Shown piece by piece: positions 1 to 5,921 of a stretch of 7,179 bases of DNA. Position 1 is the stretch's first letter. Every line of letters begins with the position of its first letter. Below the pieces are notes generated by a model. That model saw nothing but the letters and a program-made list of their open reading frames with translations, had not been told where the DNA came from and made no database searches. The stretch spans positions 1 to 7,179 of the forward strand of contig JAJZUN010000132.1 in NCBI GenBank assembly GCA_021848555.1. The letters are read 5' to 3'. Source of the DNA: Pseudomonadota bacterium (GTDB taxonomy: Bacteria; Pseudomonadota; Gammaproteobacteria; Burkholderiales; SG8-39). The position numbers were made by a program, and so were the translations under genes.

Positions 1-1122
1 CAGCTGGTTCCGCTGCCCATCGATCTACTCAAAATACTCTCCCCTCAGGCAGCGCGCTGGCAGTTCGCAGCGGCCGCACCTGGCACGGCAGGCATGGCGC
101 CGCTGACGCTGGATCCTTACGCCACGCTCGAGGCCGCTTGCAAGAGCACGGCCTACCTGGCGTTTTTTGCGCTGAGCCTCGTTCTGTTGTGCGACCGTGA
201 CCGGATACGCTACGCCGCCTATACGCTGATCGCATCCGGGGTAATGCAGGCCGTGTACGGCGCCCTGGTCAGCCTGCAAAGTTCGGGCGCAGTCGCCTCC
301 GGCACTTTCGTCAATCGCAACCATTACGCGGGTTACCTGACGATGTGCCTGTCCGTCGGCATAGGGGTGCTCATTGCCCATCTCTCCGGAACCAAGCATC
401 CGTCGTGGGGGCGTTATTTTCGAAATCTGATGCAATGGGTGATTACGCCGAAAATGGCCTTGCGTCTGGGGCTGGTGATCATGGTCGTCGCCTTGGTGCT
501 GACGCGATCGAGGATGGGAAACAGCTCGTTTTTCATCAGCATGCTGATCGCCGGGACGATCGGCCTGCTGCTGGCGAAACGCGCGACCAAGTCCATGGTC
601 GTTCTGCTGGTCAGCCTCGTCGCCGTCGACGTGTTCATCGTCGGCACGTATTTCGGCACGCAGCGCGTTGTCGAGCGCATCACCCAGACCACTGCGGAAA
701 CCGAGGACCGGGACGAGGTCGCCGGCTACACCCTGAATATGTGGAAAGACTACCCGGCCTTCGGATCGGGGCTGGGTTCGTTCGCGGTGGTGTTTCCGCG
801 CTACAGCGGCGATGGCACCGCGGTGTCCTACGCCGATGCACACAATGACTATCTGCAGTTCGGCGCGGAAACCGGCGTGGTCGGCCTGTCGCTGCTCGGA
901 CTGATGGTGCTGATGTCCTTCGCCGCCGCACTGCGCGCCCAGTATCTGCGCCGCGATCCACTGATGCGGGGCCTGTCCTTCGCTGCCATGATGGGCATCC
1001 TGGCGCTGATGATCCACAGCGCCGCGGATTTCAATCTGCAGATACCGGCCAACGCGCTGACCTTCATGCTGCTCCTGGCGTTTGCCTGGATCTCCCTGTA
1101 CCACGGCAGAACCCAGACGTGA
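1..1122 (+). CDS. O-antigen ligase / polysaccharide polymerase (Wzy_C family), 5' truncated
   Basis: The reading frame is open from the first base, so the 5' end lies outside the window; 373 residues are visible. The inner first Met at 94 is not needed as a start, because in-frame coding sequence precedes it. The protein is a polytopic membrane protein with many hydrophobic segments. It has the family hallmark RNHYAGYL at about 316-339 and a downstream AHNDYLQFGAETGVVG segment at about 838-885, followed by HSAADFNLQIPANA near the C-terminus. These motifs are typical of Wzy_C/WaaL-type enzymes, which transfer or polymerise undecaprenyl-linked glycans at the periplasmic face of the inner membrane. 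The visible part covers a substantial portion of a normal ligase. It overlaps the next gene by four bases, so the two are probably co-translated in a surface- or exopolysaccharide operon. Ligase and polymerase roles cannot be told apart from sequence alone. Confidence 0.88.
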   Translation, partial: QLVPLPIDLLKILSPQAARWQFAAAAPGTAGMAPLTLDPYATLEAACKSTAYLAFFALSLVLLCDRDRIRYAAYTLIASGVMQAVYGALVSLQSSGAVASGTFVNRNHYAGYLTMCLSVGIGVLIAHLSGTKHPSWGRYFRNLMQWVITPKMALRLGLVIMVVALVLTRSRMGNSSFFISMLIAGTIGLLLAKRATKSMVVLLVSLVAVDVFIVGTYFGTQRVVERITQTTAETEDRDEVAGYTLNMWKDYPAFGSGLGSFAVVFPRYSGDGTAVSYADAHNDYLQFGAETGVVGLSLLGLMVLMSFAAALRAQYLRRDPLMRGLSFAAMMGILALMIHSAADFNLQIPANALTFMLLLAFAWISLYHGRTQT

Positions 1123-1628
1123 GCGTAAGCCGGGCCGAACGCAGTTGGTTGCCGCGCTGGGCGCCACTAGCGGCGCTCATCGCGCTTGCGCCCGCCCTAC
1201 AAGCGGCGCCCGAAGAATTGCTGCCTATTGCTGAGGGCTACGGCTCTATCGCCGACGACAGCCGCAAACCGATACCGCCGGTGCGCCTGCTCGCCGCGCC
1301 TGCCCTGCCGCAGGAGCCGGTGTTTCAGCGCGCGCCCGTGCTGCGGCTGGCTTTCCCGCCGCTGGAGGGCGCGGTCGGCTATCGCGCCCGCCTCGCCACG
1401 GATGCGGACTTCCAGAAAATCCTGGGCGAAACCGTCGTGTCCCTGCCGGAGGTCAGTTTCTCCGGCCTCGAAGTGGGAAGCTACGTGCTGAAAGTCAGAG
1501 CGATCGACAAATTCGGCCTCGAGGGGCACGACGCGATGACCATCATCGGGATAGTGCCGGACACCCAACCGTCCGCACCGGCGCAGGGCTCGGGCTGGGG
1601 CGCGCCCGCGCCCGCCAAGGGCCGATAA
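1119..1628 (+). CDS. Small exported protein resembling the C-terminal module of FecR-domain proteins
   Basis: The gene has 169 residues and starts at GTG 1119 inside the stop of the ligase gene (GTGA overlap); the ribosome binding site is weak, which fits translational coupling. Residues 1-30 form a signal peptide: a basic n-region, a hydrophobic core LAALIALAPAL, and an AxA-like cleavage around Gln-Ala-Ala 28-30. Residues about 31-60 contain a proline-rich stretch PIPPVRLLAAPAL. Residues about 70-145 look like a fibronectin-III-like strand module (GAVGYRARLATDADF, SYVLKVRAIDKFGLEGHDA). From memory this matches the region that follows the FecR domain in LysM/FecR proteins of beta- and gammaproteobacteria. 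No LysM or FecR core is present. The tail (about 150-169) is rich in Pro, Ala and Gly. It is probably periplasmic or envelope-associated, with unknown function. It may be a naturally short relative or a deletion derivative that kept its signal peptide. Confidence 0.8.
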   Translation: MSVSRAERSWLPRWAPLAALIALAPALQAAPEELLPIAEGYGSIADDSRKPIPPVRLLAAPALPQEPVFQRAPVLRLAFPPLEGAVGYRARLATDADFQKILGETVVSLPEVSFSGLEVGSYVLKVRAIDKFGLEGHDAMTIIGIVPDTQPSAPAQGSGWGAPAPAKGR

Positions 1629-1863
1629 GGTGTCCGGATTGCGCCGGCCGCGCGGCGGCTAGCAGGGTGTAGAAGAAATGGGGGCATGCGGCCGGCGCGG
1701 AAAGCCCTGATTCAGATTTCCGAAATATTGCCGATAGCCATATGCCCGAGATCGGCTGGCAGGGGCTATCATTTTGTGAATTAATTCACAATGCGCGGGC
1801 CGATTCAGAGCGGATTTCAAATTATTTTACAATTGATAACTTATTGAAGTGGTAGGATGAATT
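1629..1863. promoter_or_regulatory. Intergenic control region upstream of the 745-aa secreted protein
   Basis: These 235 bases contain no convincing gene. The first 80 bases are GC-rich (including the palindrome GCCGCGCGGC at 1647-1656) and show no terminator with a T-run. From about 1710 the composition shifts to AT-rich, unlike the surrounding genes. The region holds the 18-bp palindrome listed separately, a short direct repeat GATTCAGA (1709-1716 and 1802-1809), and AT-rich DNA at 1816-1850 suited to promoter melting. Weak promoter-like hexamers are TTTACA (1826-1831) and GATAAC (1835-1840), but they do not form a well-spaced -35/-10 pair, so no start point is assigned. An AGGA at 1854-1857 lies six bases before the ATG at 1864 and supports that start codon. 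Confidence 0.6.
1774..1791. promoter_or_regulatory. CRP/Vfr-type operator, perfect 18-bp palindrome
   Basis: The sequence TTGTGAATTAATTCACAA equals its own reverse complement. Its core TGTGA-N6-TCACA matches both half-sites of the CRP consensus exactly. The centre (1782.5) is 81 bases before the start codon at 1864. An activator site at about -61 to -71 would therefore place transcription start at roughly 1844-1854, just before the ribosome binding site; repression is equally possible. Which CRP/FNR-family protein binds cannot be read from the sequence (CRP, Vfr, or a c-di-GMP-sensing Clp-like member are all compatible). Confidence 0.65.
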
Positions 1864-4101
1864 ATGAACTTTGCGGGATCGGGGCAGGGAATGATGCGGA
1901 CTGCACAACAGTTTTTTTTGACAGCGCTGATCGCTGGCGGAATGGGCTTATTGTCAACGACCTATGGCATCGCGTTCGCCCAGGCTGATGGGCCGAAGGC
2001 GCGTGAGGGCGCGCCTGAGGATTGGAGCCACAGGCACCTGCTCTACCCGAATCCGGATACCCGGGACGAAGCGGCGAGGAAAGGCACGCTTGCCTTCGAG
2101 CGATGGAAGGAAAAACACAAGGATCCCCGGTTCGCCGCGCAGGTTGCGAGAAAGACGCGTTTCTTGACGGCCAGGGACGGTAAGCCCTTCTCCCCCGAGC
2201 AGTTGCAGTGGGCCAGGCGATTCAACCGAAATCCCCCCCCCGCGGGGGCGCCGATACACCGCGATTGGAGCGTCGGCTTGAATGCCGGAACCGATGCCGC
2301 GCAGGGCTACGGCAAACCAGGTGTGTTCCCGGCGAAATTCAGTTTTGACATCAATGCGGCGCCGGATTGCGCCAACGATTTCGTGGTCTTCCCCACGACG
2401 GGAAAGGGGGCGAGCGCGAGCGCGAGCGGCAGCTTCACCAGCGGTCCGATTGCCGGGCAAACCGTCACCATCACCAATCCGAATACCGGCAAGAACATCG
2501 TCCTTACCGCCAGCTCGAGCTCCAATACCGGATTATTTTTCAAAATCGGCAGCGCCAGCGCGTCTGCGACCAACCTGGCGGCCGCGATAGTCCGCAACGG
2601 CGCGGCTGTGGGCGTGACCGAGGCCGGTGCTACCAGGCCCACGGTAACCGTCAGGGCGCTGGATCCCGGGCTCGGCGGAAACAGCATCACGCTCGCGGAT
2701 ACGCTGAGTAACTTCACTTGGGGAACATCGACCCTGACGGGCGGCGCAGACCCCGCCACGACACGGCCGACGATCGAGGCGTTCAACGGACTCTACCTCG
2801 GCGCGCCCGGTTGCCCGGCCTTGGGAGGCTCCCCCAACACCTACTGGGCCTATAACACGGGGGCGGCCTTTACCGAGACTTCGCCGGTGCTTTCGCTAAC
2901 CGGCGACCAAGTGGCGTTCGTTCAACGCGGCGGCAGCAAGGGGCAAGCGAGCCTGGTCCTGCTCAAGTGGAGCGGCGGCAGCGGTACGGTGGCCTCGCCG
3001 GTAACGCCGTCCAGCGAGTCGGCACCCAGCTACCGAGGGTGCGCTGCACCCTGCATGCTGGTCCTTCCATTCAGCAATAGCGCCCGCGTCAACAACGTAT
3101 CGCCGTACCACACCAACACGAACTCATCGCCGTTCGTCGATTACTCGAACGATATCCTCTACGTCGGTGACGACAACGGCTACCTGCACAAGTTCACCGG
3201 TGTATTCGCCGGCTCGCCGGCTGAGGTCACCACCGCTCCCTGGCCGGTTAGCGTGAGCCCGGGCAACAAGCTTTCGTCGCCAGTTTACGATGACACGAGC
3301 GGCCTGATTTTCGTAGGCAGCGCATCGAGCGCCACTACCGGGGGGCAGCTTCACTCCGTCGATGCGACGAGCGGCGCGGGTGTGAGCAGTGCACGGTTTG
3401 CAACCAACAGCAGCTCTGGCGTGCGCGATGGCCCCATCGTCGACTCGGCTGCGCAGAGCGTGTACGCATTCGTGGGCTCGGATAGATCCGGTACCAGCGC
3501 CAGTTGCGGTAGAGCCCCCTGCGCGGCCATTTACCAATTCACCACCGCTTTCACCGGCGGCAACACGGGCACCAAGGTTCAAGTGGGTAGGGGTTACACT
3601 AGCACCACTATGAGATTCTTGTATGCAGGAACATTCGACAACTCGTATTACACGAGCGCGACGCCCGCGAGCCCCTCCGGGAATCTTTATGTCTGTGGAG
3701 GTCAGGCTACTGGAGGAACTTATCCGACACTATGGCGGGTACCAATCAACAACAACGCGATGGGCACCCCCATAGTTGGACCACGCCTTGTCGGTAACAC
3801 CTTTGCGGACTGTTCCGGCGTCACCGGAGTCATGAACGGCGCAGATGAATACATCTATGCCAGTGTCACTGCCGGCGGTAACGATACGGGGTGCAGTGGC
3901 GCCTGTATTTATATGTACAATCTTACCGGCTTGACCTGGGGCACCGGCGCGGTTGCGAACGCCGGCCTTCCCGCGCCAGGAGGCACCAGCGGCATCATCA
4001 TCGACAACATCTCTGCGACTGCCGGCGCCTCGCAGGTCTACTATTCGACGCTGACCAGCCCCGGAAACGCCATACAGGCGAGCCAGGCGGGGCTGAACTG
4101 A
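1864..4101 (+). CDS. Large secreted protein with propeller-like repeats and an inserted beta-rich domain
   Basis: The gene encodes 745 residues. AGGA six bases upstream supports the ATG at 1864; an alternative ATG at 1891 or 1894 would also keep the signal peptide. Residues about 11-41 form a Sec signal peptide with cleavage near Ala-Phe-Ala 37-39. Residues 52-160 include DWSHRH and HRDWS motifs that I recall from a family of uncharacterised exported proteins. Residues about 180-296 look like an inserted Ser/Thr/Gly/Ala-rich beta domain. Residues about 297-745 have repeats such as SPVLSLTGDQVAFVQ, ILYVGDDNGYLHKF, SSPVYDDTSGLIFVG and SPSGNLYVCGG, suggesting a PQQ/YncE-like beta-propeller. Ten cysteines include three close pairs (393/397, 548/553, 677/681), consistent with disulfides outside the cytoplasm. 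No PEP-CTERM, LPXTG or autotransporter signature is seen at the C-terminus. Cell-surface or secreted location is inferred; function and ligand are unknown. Confidence 0.85.
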   Translation: MNFAGSGQGMMRTAQQFFLTALIAGGMGLLSTTYGIAFAQADGPKAREGAPEDWSHRHLLYPNPDTRDEAARKGTLAFERWKEKHKDPRFAAQVARKTRFLTARDGKPFSPEQLQWARRFNRNPPPAGAPIHRDWSVGLNAGTDAAQGYGKPGVFPAKFSFDINAAPDCANDFVVFPTTGKGASASASGSFTSGPIAGQTVTITNPNTGKNIVLTASSSSNTGLFFKIGSASASATNLAAAIVRNGAAVGVTEAGATRPTVTVRALDPGLGGNSITLADTLSNFTWGTSTLTGGADPATTRPTIEAFNGLYLGAPGCPALGGSPNTYWAYNTGAAFTETSPVLSLTGDQVAFVQRGGSKGQASLVLLKWSGGSGTVASPVTPSSESAPSYRGCAAPCMLVLPFSNSARVNNVSPYHTNTNSSPFVDYSNDILYVGDDNGYLHKFTGVFAGSPAEVTTAPWPVSVSPGNKLSSPVYDDTSGLIFVGSASSATTGGQLHSVDATSGAGVSSARFATNSSSGVRDGPIVDSAAQSVYAFVGSDRSGTSASCGRAPCAAIYQFTTAFTGGNTGTKVQVGRGYTSTTMRFLYAGTFDNSYYTSATPASPSGNLYVCGGQATGGTYPTLWRVPINNNAMGTPIVGPRLVGNTFADCSGVTGVMNGADEYIYASVTAGGNDTGCSGACIYMYNLTGLTWGTGAVANAGLPAPGGTSGIIIDNISATAGASQVYYSTLTSPGNAIQASQAGLN
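2233..2241 (+). repeat. C9 homopolymer tract inside the secreted-protein gene
   Basis: Nine consecutive cytosines encode the Pro-Pro-Pro run at residues 124-126. The last five, with the next seven bases, make the palindrome CCCCCGCGGGGG (2237-2248). A gain or loss of one C would shift the frame early in the gene, so this is a possible slippage site. It could equally be ordinary high-GC proline coding. Confidence 0.5.
2411..2428 (+). repeat. Three tandem CGAGCG hexamers
   Basis: Three perfect copies of a six-base unit encode the alternating Ala-Ser run at about residues 183-188. They sit exactly at the upstream edge of the inserted beta-rich domain and probably encode a flexible linker. In-frame hexamer changes would lengthen or shorten the linker without a frameshift. 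Confidence 0.6.
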
Positions 4102-4110
4102 TGCGACTTT

Positions 4111-4132
4111 GAGCATTCGGTTAGAATCGCTC
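4111..4132 (+). promoter_or_regulatory. Bulged hairpin and candidate -10 box upstream of the peptide gene
   Basis: GAGCATTC (4111-4118) can pair with GAATCGCTC (4124-4132) around a five-base loop GGTTA, with one bulged C. No T-run follows, so it is a poor intrinsic terminator; it might partly separate the upstream gene from the cassette. The loop and right arm contain TAGAAT (4122-4127), a five-of-six match to a -10 box that would start transcription about 25 bases before the ATG at 4159. The matching -35 position (TGATGC, 4099-4104) is poor. Read-through from the upstream gene is an alternative. Confidence 0.3.
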
Positions 4133-4158
4133 GAACGTAGCCGCCAGGCGTGGAACCC

Positions 4159-4323
4159 ATGAAACCCGATCAGCAGAAAGTGCCCAGCACTCCCGAAGCG
4201 GCGAAAAAACCGTATGTGAAACCCGCCTTCCGTCACGAACAGGTGTTCGAAACCATGGCGCTGGCCTGCGGCAAAATCAACGCCACGCAGCGCCAGTGCC
4301 GGGTTAACCGCAAGAATTCCTAG
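4159..4323 (+). CDS. Putative RiPP precursor peptide (54 aa, leader plus Cys-containing core)
   Basis: This short gene runs from ATG 4159 to TAG 4321-4323. An in-frame TAG at 4138-4140 limits any upstream extension (GTG 4150 is the only alternative start seen). Residues 1-18 are polar and Lys/Pro-rich. Residues 19-24 read YVKPAF, matching the YxxPxL/F leader pattern that PqqD-like B1 proteins recognise in lasso-peptide precursors. Residues 30-36 FETMALA end in Ala-Leu-Ala, a signal-peptidase-like -3/-1 motif. The remaining 18 residues, CGKINATQRQCRVNRKNS, are strongly basic (five Lys/Arg, no Asp/Glu), have Cys 37 and Cys 47, and end in Ser 54. The gene lies 13 bases before a peptidase gene and heads a cassette with kinase, PqqD and radical SAM genes. 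I recall similar short peptides beside such genes in other bacteria but cannot verify that here. Precursor status is inferred from motif and context. Confidence 0.75.
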   Translation: MKPDQQKVPSTPEAAKKPYVKPAFRHEQVFETMALACGKINATQRQCRVNRKNS

Positions 4324-4336
4324 CAGCGCCGGTTTC

Positions 4337-4801
4337 ATGGAACCGCTGTTCGATCCGCGTGATTTGTCGAAGAACGAATTGGCCGCGCAGGCGATTCGCT
4401 GTTTCGGCGAGCTGCGCCTGCGCGTGACCGGTTCCAGCATGCTGCCGGCCGTCCGGCCGCACGACGTGCTGCTCGCCCGCCATTGCCGCATCGAAGAAGC
4501 CGGTCCGGGCGATATCGTTCTCTATATGCGCCAACGCAGGCTGTTCGCGCACCGCGTGGTTGCTCGCTCGGTTACGCAGCTCATCACGCAAGGCGATGGC
4601 ATGGCCGAAGCCGATGTCCCGGTGACGGCGCAGGAGTTCCTGGGCAAGATCACCCGGGTGATGCGCCGGGGAAACGCCATCCGCCACGCATCGAAGCCGG
4701 GCTTGCGCACGCGCCTGGCCGCGGTCCTGTTTCGCCGTTCGGCGATAGCGGGACGAATATTCACCTGCCTGCAAGCGTTGCGCAGCCGAGCCGGCCTGTG
4801 A
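4337..4801 (+). CDS. S24/S26-family peptidase, soluble, probable Ser/His dyad
   Basis: The protein has 154 residues. The motif TGSSMLPAVRPHDVLL (residues 31-46) is the serine box of signal-peptidase/LexA-fold proteases, with Ser 34 before Met as the likely nucleophile. GPGDIVLY (56-63) corresponds to the GD(I/V)V box. LFAHRVVARS (69-78) aligns with the box that carries the catalytic Lys in bacterial SPase I; here it has His 72, as in SipW and eukaryotic Sec11 (which use Ser/His). QGDGM at 85-89 is a further conserved box. No clear transmembrane anchor is visible, unlike secretory signal peptidases, so it probably acts on a cytoplasmic substrate. It sits between the peptide gene and the kinase gene and overlaps the latter by GTGA, which suggests the 54-aa peptide as substrate. 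No strong ribosome binding site precedes the ATG. Catalytic activity is not proven; a non-catalytic binding role is possible. Confidence 0.8.
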   Translation: MEPLFDPRDLSKNELAAQAIRCFGELRLRVTGSSMLPAVRPHDVLLARHCRIEEAGPGDIVLYMRQRRLFAHRVVARSVTQLITQGDGMAEADVPVTAQEFLGKITRVMRRGNAIRHASKPGLRTRLAAVLFRRSAIAGRIFTCLQALRSRAGL

Positions 4802-5604
4802 CCGTCGCAGCCGCGCGCGACCGCGCCGATATCCGCATCGGCGGCATCAGCGTGGGCGTGCGCAGTTCGAACCAGGCGTTCCTGCAATTGCTCGACGAGC
4901 GCTACGCCGGCTTCATCGAGCGCAGCGCCTCACCCGATTACGAGTTCGAGGTCGAGCTTGCGCCGCCTGGCGCGGGTTCCGCCGACGACGAGGTTCGGGT
5001 GTATCGCAGCGACGGTCGATGGCAGCTCGAGCGCGGCGATTTTCGCGCCGAGTGGGATCCGGCTGCGCGGCGGGGGCGCATACGCCAAACGGCCAATCCT
5101 TACTCCATCGACACCGTGCTGCGCATCGTCCACACGCTGGTGCTGGCGCGCCAAGGCGGTTTCCTGTTGCATGCGGCGAGCGCCGTGCGCAACGGCAAGG
5201 CGTTCGTCTTCGCCGGAGTCTCCGGAGCGGGGAAGACCACCCTTACGCGACTGGCGCCGCCGGACGCCGATGTCCTTACCGACGAAATATCTTACGTGCG
5301 CAAGGAGGCCGGCGGCTACTACGCCTACGGTACGCCGTTCGCAGGCGAACTGGCCCGGGCCGGCAAGAACCTGCGTGCGCCGCTCGAATGTGTATACCTG
5401 CTCGATCAGGGCGCGGAAAACCACGTATCCGGTATGGGCAAGGCAGACGCGGCGCGTGGTATTCTGACCAATACCCTGTTTTTTGCACAGGACGCCGAAT
5501 TGGTGCAGGCGGTCTTCCTGTCCGCGCTCGATCTCGTCGAGCGCGTACCGGTGCGGCGGCTGACCTTCCGGCCCGAAACCGCAGTATGGGAGTTGATTCA
5601 ATGA
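4798..5604 (+). CDS. HPr kinase-like (HprK-related) P-loop serine kinase
   Basis: I place the start at GTG 4798, inside the stop of the peptidase gene (GTGA overlap), giving 268 residues; the frame is open further upstream, but that would bury most of the peptidase gene. Residues about 10-110 form an N-terminal mixed alpha/beta region of unknown role. Residues 121-128 read GFLLHAAS, typical of HprK-like proteins. A Walker A motif GVSGAGKTT lies at 140-148. LTDEISYV (160-167) has the Asp-Glu of the Walker-B-like strand, and YGTPFAGE (177-184) matches the GTP-W/F-xGE segment of HPr kinases. There is no full-length HPr kinase N-terminal domain, and no HPr/PTS gene nearby. HprK homologues in some lasso-peptide clusters phosphorylate the C-terminal Ser of the precursor; the neighbouring peptide ends in Ser. 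The substrate is inferred. The family resembles the HprK-related kinase A group found beside PqqD-like proteins. Confidence 0.82.
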   Translation: MTVAAARDRADIRIGGISVGVRSSNQAFLQLLDERYAGFIERSASPDYEFEVELAPPGAGSADDEVRVYRSDGRWQLERGDFRAEWDPAARRGRIRQTANPYSIDTVLRIVHTLVLARQGGFLLHAASAVRNGKAFVFAGVSGAGKTTLTRLAPPDADVLTDEISYVRKEAGGYYAYGTPFAGELARAGKNLRAPLECVYLLDQGAENHVSGMGKADAARGILTNTLFFAQDAELVQAVFLSALDLVERVPVRRLTFRPETAVWELIQ

Positions 5605-5921
5605 GCACGAAGCGCTATGTTGCGCGCGCAAACAACGTCGCCGCGCGCATGATCGGTGGCGAGATGATGATCATGTCCGGCGCCGACTCGTCCTTGTACA
5701 GCCTGAACGAGACCGCCTCCATTCTGTGGCAGGCAGCCGACGGCGTTACGCCGCTGGCGCAGATCGTCGAACGCAACATCTGCGCGGAGTATGCGGTAGA
5801 CCCGGCAACGGCCCTGCGCGACGCCGAAGAACTGGCGGCGGATCTGGCCCGCCGCGGCATACTTGTGCTGTCCGATTCCCCGCTCCCCGGACCAGGTGCG
5901 GCATCGACAGGTTCGCCATGA
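5601..5921 (+). CDS. PqqD-like peptide-binding protein (RiPP recognition element)
   Basis: The protein has 106 residues. ATG 5601 overlaps the kinase stop (ATGA) and has a good ribosome binding site GGGAG at 5588-5592, which decides the start. The order of elements matches PqqD: strands at residues 5-27 (YVARANNVAARMIGGEMMIM), then SSLYSLNETASILWQAADG at 30-48, then helices with TPLAQIVERNICAEYAVDP (50-68) and DAEELAADLARRGILVL (74-90). The winged-helix fold of this family binds the leader of a substrate peptide and presents it to a radical SAM enzyme or other maturase. The last 16 residues are Pro/Gly/Ser-rich and probably disordered. Its place directly before a radical SAM/SPASM gene, with ATGA overlap, strongly supports a chaperone or recognition role for the 54-aa peptide. 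It is not PqqD of the PQQ pathway, since no other pqq gene is present. Confidence 0.88.
   Translation: MSTKRYVARANNVAARMIGGEMMIMSGADSSLYSLNETASILWQAADGVTPLAQIVERNICAEYAVDPATALRDAEELAADLARRGILVLSDSPLPGPGAASTGSP

Noticed and set aside
25..1167. 380-codon open frame on the - strand across the ligase gene
   Set aside because: Composition (Gln/His/Arg/Gly-rich) is typical of antisense frames in high-GC DNA; the + strand encodes clear membrane segments and family motifs.
1647..1656. GC-rich palindrome after the small exported protein as an intrinsic terminator
   Set aside because: GCCGCGCGGC has no loop and no following T-run.
1757..1772. Sigma-54-like TGGCA motif (TGGCAGGGGCTATCAT)
   Set aside because: The -12 element is missing: the bases at the required distance from GG are CA rather than GC.
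1836..1844. ATAA-C-TTAT inverted repeat as a second operator (FNR-like TTGAT start)
   Set aside because: The second half-site does not match ATCAA, and the symmetry ends after four pairs.
3730..4491. 253-codon - strand frame spanning the end of the secreted-protein gene and the peptide gene
   Set aside because: No domain or signal is visible, and it opposes several well-supported + strand genes including the peptide gene.
4483..4797. Upstream extension of the kinase reading frame
   Set aside because: It would overlap most of the peptidase gene; its translation is Arg/Gly/His-rich without motifs. The GTG at 4798 in a GTGA overlap matches the pattern of the other cassette junctions.
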